From Hymenobacter metallilatus (lineage in GTDB: Bacteria; Bacteroidota; Bacteroidia; Cytophagales; Hymenobacteraceae): DNA of 64,000 nt. Each line of letters starts with the position of its first letter. The first letter of the stretch is position 1. Shown here in pieces: positions 51,301-58,987 of this stretch. The position numbers and the translations under genes were made by a program. The stretch is from contig NZ_RWIS01000001.1 of NCBI RefSeq assembly GCF_003944705.1, positions 496,001 through 560,000 on the forward strand, in the 5' to 3' direction. The notes beneath the pieces are model-generated. The model saw only the letters and a list, made by a program, of their open reading frames with translations, ran no database searches and was not told the DNA's origin.

Positions 51301-51365
51301 CCCCCCCCGGCTATTCGAGCCTGTCAATAAAACGCCCCCTCTCCCTCCCGGAGAGGGGGCGTTTT
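50738..51365 (+). repeat. 628-bp exact direct repeat, copy 2 (T9SS C-terminal cassette plus terminator)
   Basis: Second copy of 44516-45143. The upstream 5 kb of the two genes is different in sequence and module order, so only the export cassette and terminator are shared. Confidence 0.92.
51329..51365 (+). terminator. Rho-independent terminator after giant protein 3
   Basis: Identical to the hairpin at 45107-45143, here followed by ATTTC after the T run. Confidence 0.9.
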
Positions 51366-51446
51366 ATTTCAACCATAGGATGTACTTGCGCTAACCCACT
51401 GCTCCCTTTTAGGGTATAGAACCCTCGAACCATTCTACCTCTCCTA

Positions 51447-52403
51447 ATGAAGCCTGCTCGCCACCATGTACCCCGCCACCTACTTACCGATGTTGATGTT
51501 GCCATAGTGGGAGCGGGGGCGGCGGGTCTGAGTGCGGCTCTGGTGCTAGGCCGCTGCCTGCGCCGGGTGCTGGTGCTGGATGGAGGCCCGCCCCGCAATG
51601 CCCCTTCCCCGGCCGTGCAGGGCTTTCTAACGCGCGACGGCACCAAGCCAGCTGACTTGTTACGGCTGGGACGGGAGCAGCTGATGCCCTACAACTCGGT
51701 GGAAATTGCGGCAGGCACCGTTACCGACATTGAGGCAATGAGCGGGCATTTCCATCTGACTATTGAGGGCGCAACCGGCCGCACCCGCACGCTCAGCGCC
51801 CGCAAGGTGCTGCTGGCTACCGGCGTGGAGGATGAGCTGCCGCCCTTGGATGGTATGCGCGACCTATGGGGGCGCGGCGTACTGCACTGCCCCTACTGCC
51901 ACGGCTGGGAAGTGCGCAACCAACCCCTGGCCGTGTATGGCCGGGCCAAGCTGGTCACCGGGTTGGCGTTGCTGGTCAGCCGCTGGAGCCCCGATGTGGT
52001 GGTGTGCGTGGAAGACCCCGCCTACCTCACCCTCAACGCCCGCCGCCGCCTGCGTCAACAAAGAATTCAGGTGCGGGAGGAGCCAGTGGTACGGCTGGAA
52101 GGCACCCGGACCGGTGAGTTGCGGCATATCGTATTTGAGTCGGGGGAGAAGCTGGCGCGGGCGGCCGTGTTTATTCATGCCCATCAGCACCAGCGTACTC
52201 AGCTGGCCGGGCAGCTGGGTTGCCGGCTTACCAGCAAGGGGGCCGTGTGGGTGAGTAAGCAGCACCAGACCTCCGTACCCGGCCTGTACGCCGCCGGCGA
52301 CACTACTCCTGGAACACAGCAGGCCCTGCTGGCCGCCGCCGAGGGCAATGCCGCCGCCATCAGCATCAACGAAACCCTGACCCGGGAGGAATGCCCCCGA
52401 TGA
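51447..52403 (+). CDS. Thioredoxin-reductase-like FAD-dependent oxidoreductase
   Basis: A 318-residue flavoprotein with the FAD loop G22-A-G-A-A-G27, the redox pair C148-P-Y-C151 in LHCPYCHGWE, and the FAD-closing motif YAAGDTTPGTQQAL. The HCPYCHGWE signature belongs to the branch of thioredoxin-reductase-like enzymes that includes fungal dithiol oxidases such as GliT and many bacterial proteins of unknown substrate. The NADPH loop expected near residue 164 is degenerate (VYGRAKLVTG instead of GGGDSA-type), so it may not use NADPH and may instead act as an oxygen-linked dithiol oxidase. It lies just after the T9SS island but has no evident tie to it. Confidence 0.85.
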   Translation: MKPARHHVPRHLLTDVDVAIVGAGAAGLSAALVLGRCLRRVLVLDGGPPRNAPSPAVQGFLTRDGTKPADLLRLGREQLMPYNSVEIAAGTVTDIEAMSGHFHLTIEGATGRTRTLSARKVLLATGVEDELPPLDGMRDLWGRGVLHCPYCHGWEVRNQPLAVYGRAKLVTGLALLVSRWSPDVVVCVEDPAYLTLNARRRLRQQRIQVREEPVVRLEGTRTGELRHIVFESGEKLARAAVFIHAHQHQRTQLAGQLGCRLTSKGAVWVSKQHQTSVPGLYAAGDTTPGTQQALLAAAEGNAAAISINETLTREECPR

Positions 52404-52507
52404 GTTGCCCAAAGAGTTAACCGTCGGAACTCGTTTTTTCCAGACTGCCTTGGTATCTTACTGCAACTAGATTCCCTGAATCCGTCCTGCCTCGTTTGCT
52501 GCCCCGT

Positions 52508-55018
52508 ATGCGCTTGTTCTACCCGCTGTTTTTGCTGCTCATCTTGGTGAGTATTCCGGCGGCCGAGGCGCAGCGCGTGGTGTTCAGTGGGCGTGTAACC
52601 GAAGCGGCCACGGGCAAGCCGATTCCATTTGCCTCGGTGTTTGTGCGGGGCAGCAGCCAGGGCACTACCGCCGACGAGGCCGGACGCTACCAGCTCACCG
52701 CCACCGGCCCCGTAGATACGCTGGCGGCCTCGGCCATTGGGTTTGCTCTGCAAAAGAAGCGGGTAGCCGGCGCAGCCGGCTCCCAGACCATCCACTTTAC
52801 GCTGGGCAGCGGCTCGGTATCCTTGGGCGAGGTGGTAGTGCGGCCCCGCGAGAATCCAGCCTACCGCATTCTGCGGCGGGTGCAACAGCAGAAGCCCCGC
52901 AACGACAAGCGTACTCTCACGGCCTTCGAGTTCGACAGCTACAGCCGTACCGAGGTGGCCCTCAACAACCTGCCCGATGTGGTGAGCCGGCGCAAAGCCC
53001 TGCGCCAGCTCACGCAGGTGGCCGATAGCCTGGGCATTGCCCGCGACGCCAACGGTAAGGCCGTGGTACCCATTTTCGCCTCCGAAGTCCTCTCCCGCTT
53101 CTACCAGCTCAACGACCCGCTTCGCCGCCGGGAGGAGGTGCAGCGCACCCAGATGCGCGGGGCCACGCCCCGGGAAGGCTCGGTGGTGTCGCAGATTATG
53201 GGCTCCTCGTTTCAGGACTGGGACTTTTATCGCAACTGGCAGCAGCTGTTGGGCAAGGACTTCATTTCGCCCATTGCCGACGGCTGGAAGTTCACTTATG
53301 AGTATGAGCTGCAAGACTCTGTGATGGTGGGCTCGGAGTTCTGCTACCGCATTGGGGTGCAGCCCCGCCGCCCCCAGGATCTGGCCTTCGTGGGCACCAT
53401 CTGGATTACCACAGACACCTATGCGCTGAAACAGCTGGATCTAGCGGTGAGCCCGGAAGCCAACCTCAACTTTATTGAGCAGGTGCGGGTGCGGCAGGAA
53501 ATGGCCCCAACCCCGGCCGGCCAGTGGCTGCCCCGCCAGACGCGCGTGGTTATCGGCATCAAGCCCACCAAAGGCAGCACCGGCATTCTGGCCCGCCTCA
53601 CCATCATCAACTCCGGCTTTCGGGTGAATGAGCCCAAGCCCCTGCCCTTCTACGACCGGCCCCTGGAAACGGCGGCCGATGCGTTTGAGGTGCCCAAGGG
53701 CTTCTTCGAGCAGCACCGACCCGACACGCTAAGCCAGCAGGAGCAAGCCACCATGCTGGTGCTGGACACTGTGCGCCAGCTGCCGGCCGTGCGCTCGGTG
53801 CTGGAGCTGGCCGACGTGGCCGTGAACGGTTACTACCGGGCGGGCAAGGTCGATTTGGGCCCCTTGCTGGCGACTTACAGCTTCAACAACATCGAAGGCC
53901 ACCGCCTGCGGGCCGGCTTCCGGACCACGCCCGAGTGGAGCCGCGACTGGCTGCTGCGCACCTATCTGGCCTACGGCACCCAGGACGGACGCCTCAAGTA
54001 CGGCCTGCGGGTGCAGCGGGTGCTGGACCGCCGCCACTGGACCGTAACCAACTTTGAGCATCGCCACGACCTGGACCAGGTGGCCCTGCTCGACAACGAC
54101 TACGCCCTCGACAACCTGCTGTTCGAGGCCTCGGCCCGCTTGGGCAATATCAGCGGCAGCCGCCCCCTCATGCGCGACCTGACCACGCTCAGCCTGCAGT
54201 CGGACCTGTTTCGGGGGTTTACCCAGCGGGTGATGCTACGCCACCAGCAGTTCCAGCCGCTGTACCCGTTTGCCTACTACACCCGCGAGTTTCAGCCCGG
54301 CGCGCCCACCAACGACCGGTTCGACCTCTCGGAAATAGTGTTGGAATCACGCTACGCCCGCGACGAGGTGCTGGTGCAGAACAACCAGAACCGCCGCACC
54401 GCCATCGGCCTGAAACGCTGGCCGGTGTTTACGGTGCGCTACACCCTGGGCATGGACCGGGTGCTGGGCTCCGATTTCCGCTACCACAAGCTCAACCTGC
54501 TCATCGGCCAGAGCCTGCGCCTGGGCCAGCTGGGCCGCCTTGACTACCGCCTCGACGCGGGCTACATCCCGAGTACGGTGCCGTATCCGGTGCTCAAAAC
54601 CCACCTCGGCAACCAGTCGCCATTTTACAACGCCGGGGCCTTCAACCTGATGCGCTACTTCGAGTTTGTGAGTGACCGGTACGTGGCCCTGCGGGTTGAA
54701 AATCAGTTTGATGGCTTTCTGCTCAACTCCCTGCCGGCTATTAAGCAGCTCAACTGGCGCCTGGTAGCTACCGGCAACGTGCTGTGGGGCGGCGTCAATG
54801 AGGCCAACCGCCGCATTATCCCGCAGGAAGACCCCGTAAACGGCGGCCCCCTGCCGGCCTTCCGCAGCCTGGGCCGGCTGCCCTACGCCGAAATTGGGTA
54901 CGGCGTGGAGAACATTCTGCGGGTAGCGCGCGTTGATTTCCTGCACCGTCTCACGTACCGAAACTCGCCCGGAGCCCGTACCTTTGGGGTGAAAGTGAGT
55001 CTGCAATTCAAGCTCTAG
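52508..55018 (+). CDS. DUF5686 outer-membrane protein with N-terminal carboxypeptidase-regulatory-like domain
   Basis: Counting from ATG 52508 the protein has 836 residues. A signal peptide (LFLLLILVSIPAAEAQ) is followed by one CarboxypepD_reg module of about 85 residues (FSGRVTEAATGKPIPFASVFVRG, then TTADEAGRYQL). A DUF5686 region follows, starting near NPAYRILRRVQQQKPRND. The C-terminal half looks like a beta-barrel and ends in a typical barrel strand (RTFGVKVSLQFKL). Proteins of this type are common in Bacteroidota outer membranes; the role is not known. A TTG at 52496 is in frame, but ATG 52508 gives the better signal peptide. Confidence 0.85.
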   Translation: MRLFYPLFLLLILVSIPAAEAQRVVFSGRVTEAATGKPIPFASVFVRGSSQGTTADEAGRYQLTATGPVDTLAASAIGFALQKKRVAGAAGSQTIHFTLGSGSVSLGEVVVRPRENPAYRILRRVQQQKPRNDKRTLTAFEFDSYSRTEVALNNLPDVVSRRKALRQLTQVADSLGIARDANGKAVVPIFASEVLSRFYQLNDPLRRREEVQRTQMRGATPREGSVVSQIMGSSFQDWDFYRNWQQLLGKDFISPIADGWKFTYEYELQDSVMVGSEFCYRIGVQPRRPQDLAFVGTIWITTDTYALKQLDLAVSPEANLNFIEQVRVRQEMAPTPAGQWLPRQTRVVIGIKPTKGSTGILARLTIINSGFRVNEPKPLPFYDRPLETAADAFEVPKGFFEQHRPDTLSQQEQATMLVLDTVRQLPAVRSVLELADVAVNGYYRAGKVDLGPLLATYSFNNIEGHRLRAGFRTTPEWSRDWLLRTYLAYGTQDGRLKYGLRVQRVLDRRHWTVTNFEHRHDLDQVALLDNDYALDNLLFEASARLGNISGSRPLMRDLTTLSLQSDLFRGFTQRVMLRHQQFQPLYPFAYYTREFQPGAPTNDRFDLSEIVLESRYARDEVLVQNNQNRRTAIGLKRWPVFTVRYTLGMDRVLGSDFRYHKLNLLIGQSLRLGQLGRLDYRLDAGYIPSTVPYPVLKTHLGNQSPFYNAGAFNLMRYFEFVSDRYVALRVENQFDGFLLNSLPAIKQLNWRLVATGNVLWGGVNEANRRIIPQEDPVNGGPLPAFRSLGRLPYAEIGYGVENILRVARVDFLHRLTYRNSPGARTFGVKVSLQFKL

Positions 55019-55101
55019 TACCTGCCGAAAGCGCCCGGAGCCGACACCTTTTTGCGCCGGCCGGGAATCATCCCCGCCGTTTTTTTGTAGAACAGCCCAT
55101 C

Positions 55102-55377
55102 ATGCCTAAATACGAAGTTGCTAACCTCACGCTGGCGGAAGCCACCCGCCACGCTCCTTTTGTTGATTATGCCCGGTGCGTAGACGCCGGCCAGCGTCCC
55201 TATAACCACGTGGGTGACTGGCCCGAGGAAGGCCGCCTCTACCCCGTGCGCGTGGTGGATTCGCGCACTGAAGGTATGCCCTTGGTGCACGTGCTGGGGT
55301 TTGAAGGGGAAGCCCCCTATTACAACGCCTACGGCCCCCACCGCTTCGAAATGCTCCTGACGGTGTGGCTGAACTAA
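55102..55377 (+). CDS. Small hypothetical protein (91 aa)
   Basis: A 91-residue soluble protein starting MPKYEVANLTLAEATRHAPF, with VGDWPEEGRLYPVRVVD and VLGFEGEAPYYNAYGPHRFEML. No motif of a known enzyme family is visible. It lies between the DUF5686 gene and a very strong two-way terminator, and codon use is like that of its neighbours, so the frame is probably real. Function not recognised. Confidence 0.6.
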   Translation: MPKYEVANLTLAEATRHAPFVDYARCVDAGQRPYNHVGDWPEEGRLYPVRVVDSRTEGMPLVHVLGFEGEAPYYNAYGPHRFEMLLTVWLN

Positions 55378-55398
55378 CCAGTCCACCGCGCTAAAAAC

Positions 55399-55452
55399 CG
55401 CAGTAAAAAAGGCCGTTGATGCATTGTCGCATCAACGGCCTTTTTTACTGCG
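55399..55452. terminator. Bidirectional terminator
   Basis: A perfect 24-bp stem with a 6-base loop. The stem begins CGCAGTAAAAAAGGCCGTTG, so each strand ends in a run of six T. It serves the small plus-strand gene and the minus-strand cyclase gene. Confidence 0.92.
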
Positions 55453-55463
55453 TGATGTACAGA

Positions 55464-56237
55464 TTATTCTTGGCGCAGGGCGTACAAAACCGGTTTGCTG
55501 GGGCTGGCATCCAGCTCCAGGCTGGTGATTTGCAGGTTGAGCAGGTAGAGGCCATCCTCCACCTCATCAGGCACAAAAATCAGCTCGGTGATGGTGGCGG
55601 CCTGGCGGGTGGCGTGGGGGTATTGCCAGAAGGCGTGGTGGGCCAGCAGCTGGCCCCCATCCTCTTCCCGGTCTACGCTGGGCAGGTCCAGCAGCAGGTG
55701 CTCAACGTGCTGCCCGGCCAGGTACTCGGTTAGGGCAGGCTCCAAGTAGGTAGGGTTGGTGCCGGAGTAGTGGTGGGTACGCTTGGCGCGATGGTTGGGT
55801 AGGGTGCGCAACACCACGGCCTCGGGCCGGATATCGGCATCGGGGCCGCTTTCCAGCTCCCGGCGCACATCATCCAGCAGCACTACCTGGTCGCCGTTGG
55901 CCTGGGGGCGGGCCTGCACCGATACCAGCCGGGCCACAAACAGAAACCGCCGCAGGCAGCGGTTGAGGGTGGCCGTAGGCTCGGCCGAAATATGGCCGTA
56001 GCACTCGGTGTGGGTACCGTTGCCGTGGGGCGTGAGGTGCACGCGCTGGTAGTTGGTACTGCCGCCCAGGGCCACGCTGCCCACAAAGCTGCCCACCCGA
56101 ATCACGTCTACCTGCACTGGCTCGGCCCAGAAGCAGTTTACCTGCGCCTCACCCGGGGCCAGGGGCAGCGAAATATCCAGGGGCGCCGCCGGGTCGAAGG
56201 CAAATGGGCGGCCCTGGTACGGGTAAGTGGCGAGCAT
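55464..56237 (-). CDS. Cyclase family metal-dependent hydrolase (kynurenine formamidase-like)
   Basis: A 257-residue protein of the cyclase fold, whose members hydrolyse N-formylkynurenine, isatin and related cyclic amides. The metal-binding loop is H71-G-N-G-T-H76-T-E78 with H82 nearby, close to the family HxGTHxDxPxH pattern. The opening PLDISLPL and the later segments VVLRTLPNH and LLLDLPSVDREEDGGQLLAHHAFW are also characteristic. No other tryptophan-degradation gene is adjacent, so the substrate is not assigned. The start ATG at 56237 is followed by MLATYPYQGR, a usual beginning in Cytophagales homologues as far as I recall. Confidence 0.85.
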   Translation of the reverse strand: MLATYPYQGRPFAFDPAAPLDISLPLAPGEAQVNCFWAEPVQVDVIRVGSFVGSVALGGSTNYQRVHLTPHGNGTHTECYGHISAEPTATLNRCLRRFLFVARLVSVQARPQANGDQVVLLDDVRRELESGPDADIRPEAVVLRTLPNHRAKRTHHYSGTNPTYLEPALTEYLAGQHVEHLLLDLPSVDREEDGGQLLAHHAFWQYPHATRQAATITELIFVPDEVEDGLYLLNLQITSLELDASPSKPVLYALRQE

Positions 56238-56254
56238 ATAATGGGCTGAAATGG

Positions 56255-56339
56255 AGTAGCGTGAACTTTGTAGTCCGCGTATATCTGAAGTGTTGCAGCG
56301 AGCTGAGGAAGGGGCGCGGACTACAAAGTTCGGGCTACT
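56255..56339. repeat. Palindromic intergenic element (family 3)
   Basis: Arms 56255-56279 and 56315-56339 (25 bases, two mismatches) are inverted copies separated by 35 bases. The core is GAACTTTGTAGTCCGCG. It overlaps the last codons of the hydrolase gene at 56321, meaning part of that protein's C-terminus (EVARTL) is encoded by the element. Confidence 0.8.
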
Positions 56340-56980
56340 TCCTCATTCCCTAATTCATTCAAAATCCGGCTGATTTCGGGGGCGTGGCTGACTACCATGA
56401 AGTGGCCGCCGCCGGGAATGAGGTACTCGGCCGGGGCCGGACCGGGCGGAAATACCCGGTCGCGGGTGCCCAGAATCTGAATGCTGCGGCCCACGCTGGT
56501 GCTGTCCCAGTGCAGCAGCCGCTCAATGGCCCAGCGGGTGTACACAGGCTCCATATCCCGCAGAATCTGTTTGAACAGCCGGTACTCCTCCCCGTTCTGG
56601 ACGCCGAAGTACCACTGTCCGGCCCGCGGAAACAGCTTCAGCCACTGCGGCGGAAAGAGGCGGTACAGCCCGGTAGCCCGCACCAGCCGTAGCAGCAGGG
56701 GCAGGCAACTGGCATCCGGAATGCTGCTGATGAGCACCGTACGCAGCCCCGGCCTGATTTTACTGATTTCCAAGGCCACCATACCCCCAAACGACACTCC
56801 AACCAACAGCCCCCTGGCCGCGGCCGGAATAGCCGCCGCCATGCGGGCCGCGTACTGCGGCAGGGGTTCGTCGGGTTCCGGAGTGAGCCAGGACAGCAGG
56901 CAGGTTTCGCCGTGCAGCAAGGGCCGCAGCCGCTGAAACACCCGCTCATCGGCTCCCAACCCCGGAATCAGGTAGAACAT
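56321..56980 (-). CDS. Alpha/beta hydrolase
   Basis: A 219-residue small alpha/beta hydrolase. It starts with the oxyanion segment MFYLIPGLGAD and has the nucleophile elbow GVSFGG with S63, a late acid in LGTRDRVFPPG, and the catalytic histidine in IPGGGHFMVV. No signal peptide or lid domain is evident, and substrate cannot be named. Its last six residues are encoded by the arm of a palindromic element, so the original C-terminus may have been altered. It lies upstream of the cyclase gene on the same strand with the element between. Confidence 0.82.
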   Translation of the reverse strand: MFYLIPGLGADERVFQRLRPLLHGETCLLSWLTPEPDEPLPQYAARMAAAIPAAARGLLVGVSFGGMVALEISKIRPGLRTVLISSIPDASCLPLLLRLVRATGLYRLFPPQWLKLFPRAGQWYFGVQNGEEYRLFKQILRDMEPVYTRWAIERLLHWDSTSVGRSIQILGTRDRVFPPGPAPAEYLIPGGGHFMVVSHAPEISRILNELGNEEVARTL

Positions 56981-57116
56981 GGTATTTCAATTAGAAATTA
57001 AAAATGCCGTGCCTTCAATGGCAGAATATTACCATAAATCTGTGGCCAACAGCAGAATGTTCACGCTGCCGAGCAGCTCAGAAATAACCAGCACGATAAC
57101 TCATTTTTAATTGATT

Positions 57117-57611
57117 TCACGGTTCGATGCGCAGGAACACGTCTTCCAGGTAGAAGATGTTGTGGGGCTGTCCGGATTCATATTCTTCTGCCTCCTCGCT
57201 GTCGGCGTTCATGCTGATGTCGAAGGTGTCATCGTCCTCCGCGTCTTCATCATCCTCGAACAAATCGGCGGGGTAGGTACAGGAGAGCTTGAGGGCCACG
57301 TTGGGCAACGACACCGGCGGATTAGCTTCGGTGTTGTATTCCAGCAGGCAGGGCCAGTCGCGCACGGTAGCCAGGGCATCGGCCACATCTTCCTGCAAGG
57401 CTTCGGCCCGGCCGCCCGCCAGCCGCAGCAGTAGGTCCAGCTGCTGAAACGGCAGGCCCAGATGAAAAAAGTGTGCCTCCTGGTCGAAATACGTCGTGGC
57501 CCAGATGGTCACGTCATCGGAATTGTCGAATACAATGGCCGTAATCTGGACCTGTTCAATGAAAAAATCCGTGTCGTCGGCCAGGGCATCAATCAGTCGT
57601 CTCATACTCAT
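57117..57611 (-). CDS. Acidic hypothetical protein (164 aa)
   Basis: A soluble protein with a mixed N-terminal half (MRRLIDALADDTDFFIEQVQITAIVFDNSDDVTIWATTYFD) and a very acidic segment near residues 117-145 (DLFEDDEDAEDDDTF, SEEAEEYE). No signal peptide, no membrane segment, no catalytic motif recognised. ATG codons at 57611 and 57605 are both possible starts (MSMRRL). The acid-rich part suggests a chaperone, inhibitor or DNA-mimic type, but this is speculation. hemW lies upstream on the same strand. Confidence 0.6.
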   Translation of the reverse strand: MSMRRLIDALADDTDFFIEQVQITAIVFDNSDDVTIWATTYFDQEAHFFHLGLPFQQLDLLLRLAGGRAEALQEDVADALATVRDWPCLLEYNTEANPPVSLPNVALKLSCTYPADLFEDDEDAEDDDTFDISMNADSEEAEEYESGQPHNIFYLEDVFLRIEP

Positions 57612-57744
57612 GGAGTTGCCATAACTACGGCGGTTGCAAGGCTGGGCAGTGCATCTACCGAAATCTGCTGGGCTGTTTCAAAGAAAGAAGAAAACCCGAG
57701 AAACCGTGCGTTTACTTTCATACACGCGCCTAAACAGTTCGTTC

Positions 57745-58881
57745 TCACTCGCCCTGAAACAGCTCCAGCGTAATGTGGTCGGCTAGCAGCTTGCCGGCAT
57801 CCGTGAGCCGGAGCTGGTTGTTCTGAAGCTGGGCCAGGCCGGTTTGCTGTAGCTGCCGCAGGTACGCGGGCTTTTCTTGTTGCAGGTCCACGCCCAGCAC
57901 ATCGCGCAGGTGGGTCAGGTTGCAGCCCTGGGCCGTGCGTAGGCTGGTCATCAGGTACTCGTTGGCCTGGTCGCGGGCCGAGAGGTGCTCCACGGTGGCG
58001 GGCACCTCGCCCCGGTCCAGCACTGCCGCCACGTACTGCGGGTTGTTGGCCACCGTGTATTGCCGGCTGTGGCCGTTGAAGGAATGGGCGCTGGGCCCCA
58101 GCCCCAGGTAGGGCACCCCGCGCCAGTACGCCGAGTTGTGCCTGGATTCGCGGCCGGGCCGGCAGAAGTTGCTGATTTCGTACTGTTGGTAGCCGTGGCG
58201 GGTCATTTCCAGGAGCAGCAGCTCAAACTGCCGGGCCACAAACTCGTCGGGCACGGCCGGAAATTTGCCCTTTTTCAGCTGGCGGCCGAACACCGTATCG
58301 GGCTCCACGGTGAGGGCGTAGCAGCTCAGGTGCGGCACCTGCAAGGCAAAGGCCGCGGCCATATCCTGCTCCCAAATGCCGTGGTCGGGGGCCGGCACCC
58401 CGTAAATCAAATCCACCGAAATATTCTCAAATCCGGCCTCCTGGGCCCGCCGCACTGCCGCCCCCGATTCCTCGGCCGAGTGGGCGCGGTTCATCAGGCG
58501 CAGGTGGGGCTCGTGGAAGCTCTGTAGCCCAATGCTGAGGCGGTTGATGGGCGAGGCCGCCAGCAGCCGTACGTTGTCGGGAGTGAGGTCGTCGGGGTTG
58601 GCTTCCAGAGTAATTTCCGCGTCAGGCGCCACCCGGAAGTAGCGGTGCACGGCCGTAAAGAGCGTATCCAGCTCCGCCGCCGTGAGCAGCGAAGGAGTAC
58701 CGCCCCCGAAGTAGATGGTGTTCAGCGTCGCCTCGGGACCCAGGTAGGCGTGGCGCAGCGCCATTTCCTGCACCAGCGCCTCCACCAGCCGGCTTTTCAG
58801 CCCCATGGATGTGCTGAAATGAAAGTCGCAGTAATGACACGCCTGCTTACAGAACGGGATATGAAGGTACAGACCGGCCAT
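57745..58881 (-). CDS. hemW: HemW-type radical SAM protein (heme chaperone, coproporphyrinogen oxidase-like)
   Basis: A 378-residue protein starting at ATG 58881. The radical-SAM cysteines are C11, C15 and C18 (CKQACHYCDF), where CDF replaces the CxF of classical enzymes. The GGGTPS motif, the conserved EANPDDLTPD segment and RHNSAYWRG, the HNxxYW heme-binding motif of HemW, follow. The lack of the N-terminal extension found in HemN separates it from coproporphyrinogen dehydrogenase. HemW is thought to deliver heme to respiratory proteins. An upstream ATG at 58908 adds nine residues and is less likely. Confidence 0.9.
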   Translation of the reverse strand: MAGLYLHIPFCKQACHYCDFHFSTSMGLKSRLVEALVQEMALRHAYLGPEATLNTIYFGGGTPSLLTAAELDTLFTAVHRYFRVAPDAEITLEANPDDLTPDNVRLLAASPINRLSIGLQSFHEPHLRLMNRAHSAEESGAAVRRAQEAGFENISVDLIYGVPAPDHGIWEQDMAAAFALQVPHLSCYALTVEPDTVFGRQLKKGKFPAVPDEFVARQFELLLLEMTRHGYQQYEISNFCRPGRESRHNSAYWRGVPYLGLGPSAHSFNGHSRQYTVANNPQYVAAVLDRGEVPATVEHLSARDQANEYLMTSLRTAQGCNLTHLRDVLGVDLQQEKPAYLRQLQQTGLAQLQNNQLRLTDAGKLLADHITLELFQGE

Positions 58882-58987
58882 GAGGAAGAAGTGTCGGCAG
58901 CGGGCCACGGCTTCCGGAAATGACTACCGCACCAGGAAACGCTACTTTCGGGAAATTAAACGCGGGGTTTCGCGTTTCAGACTGTAA

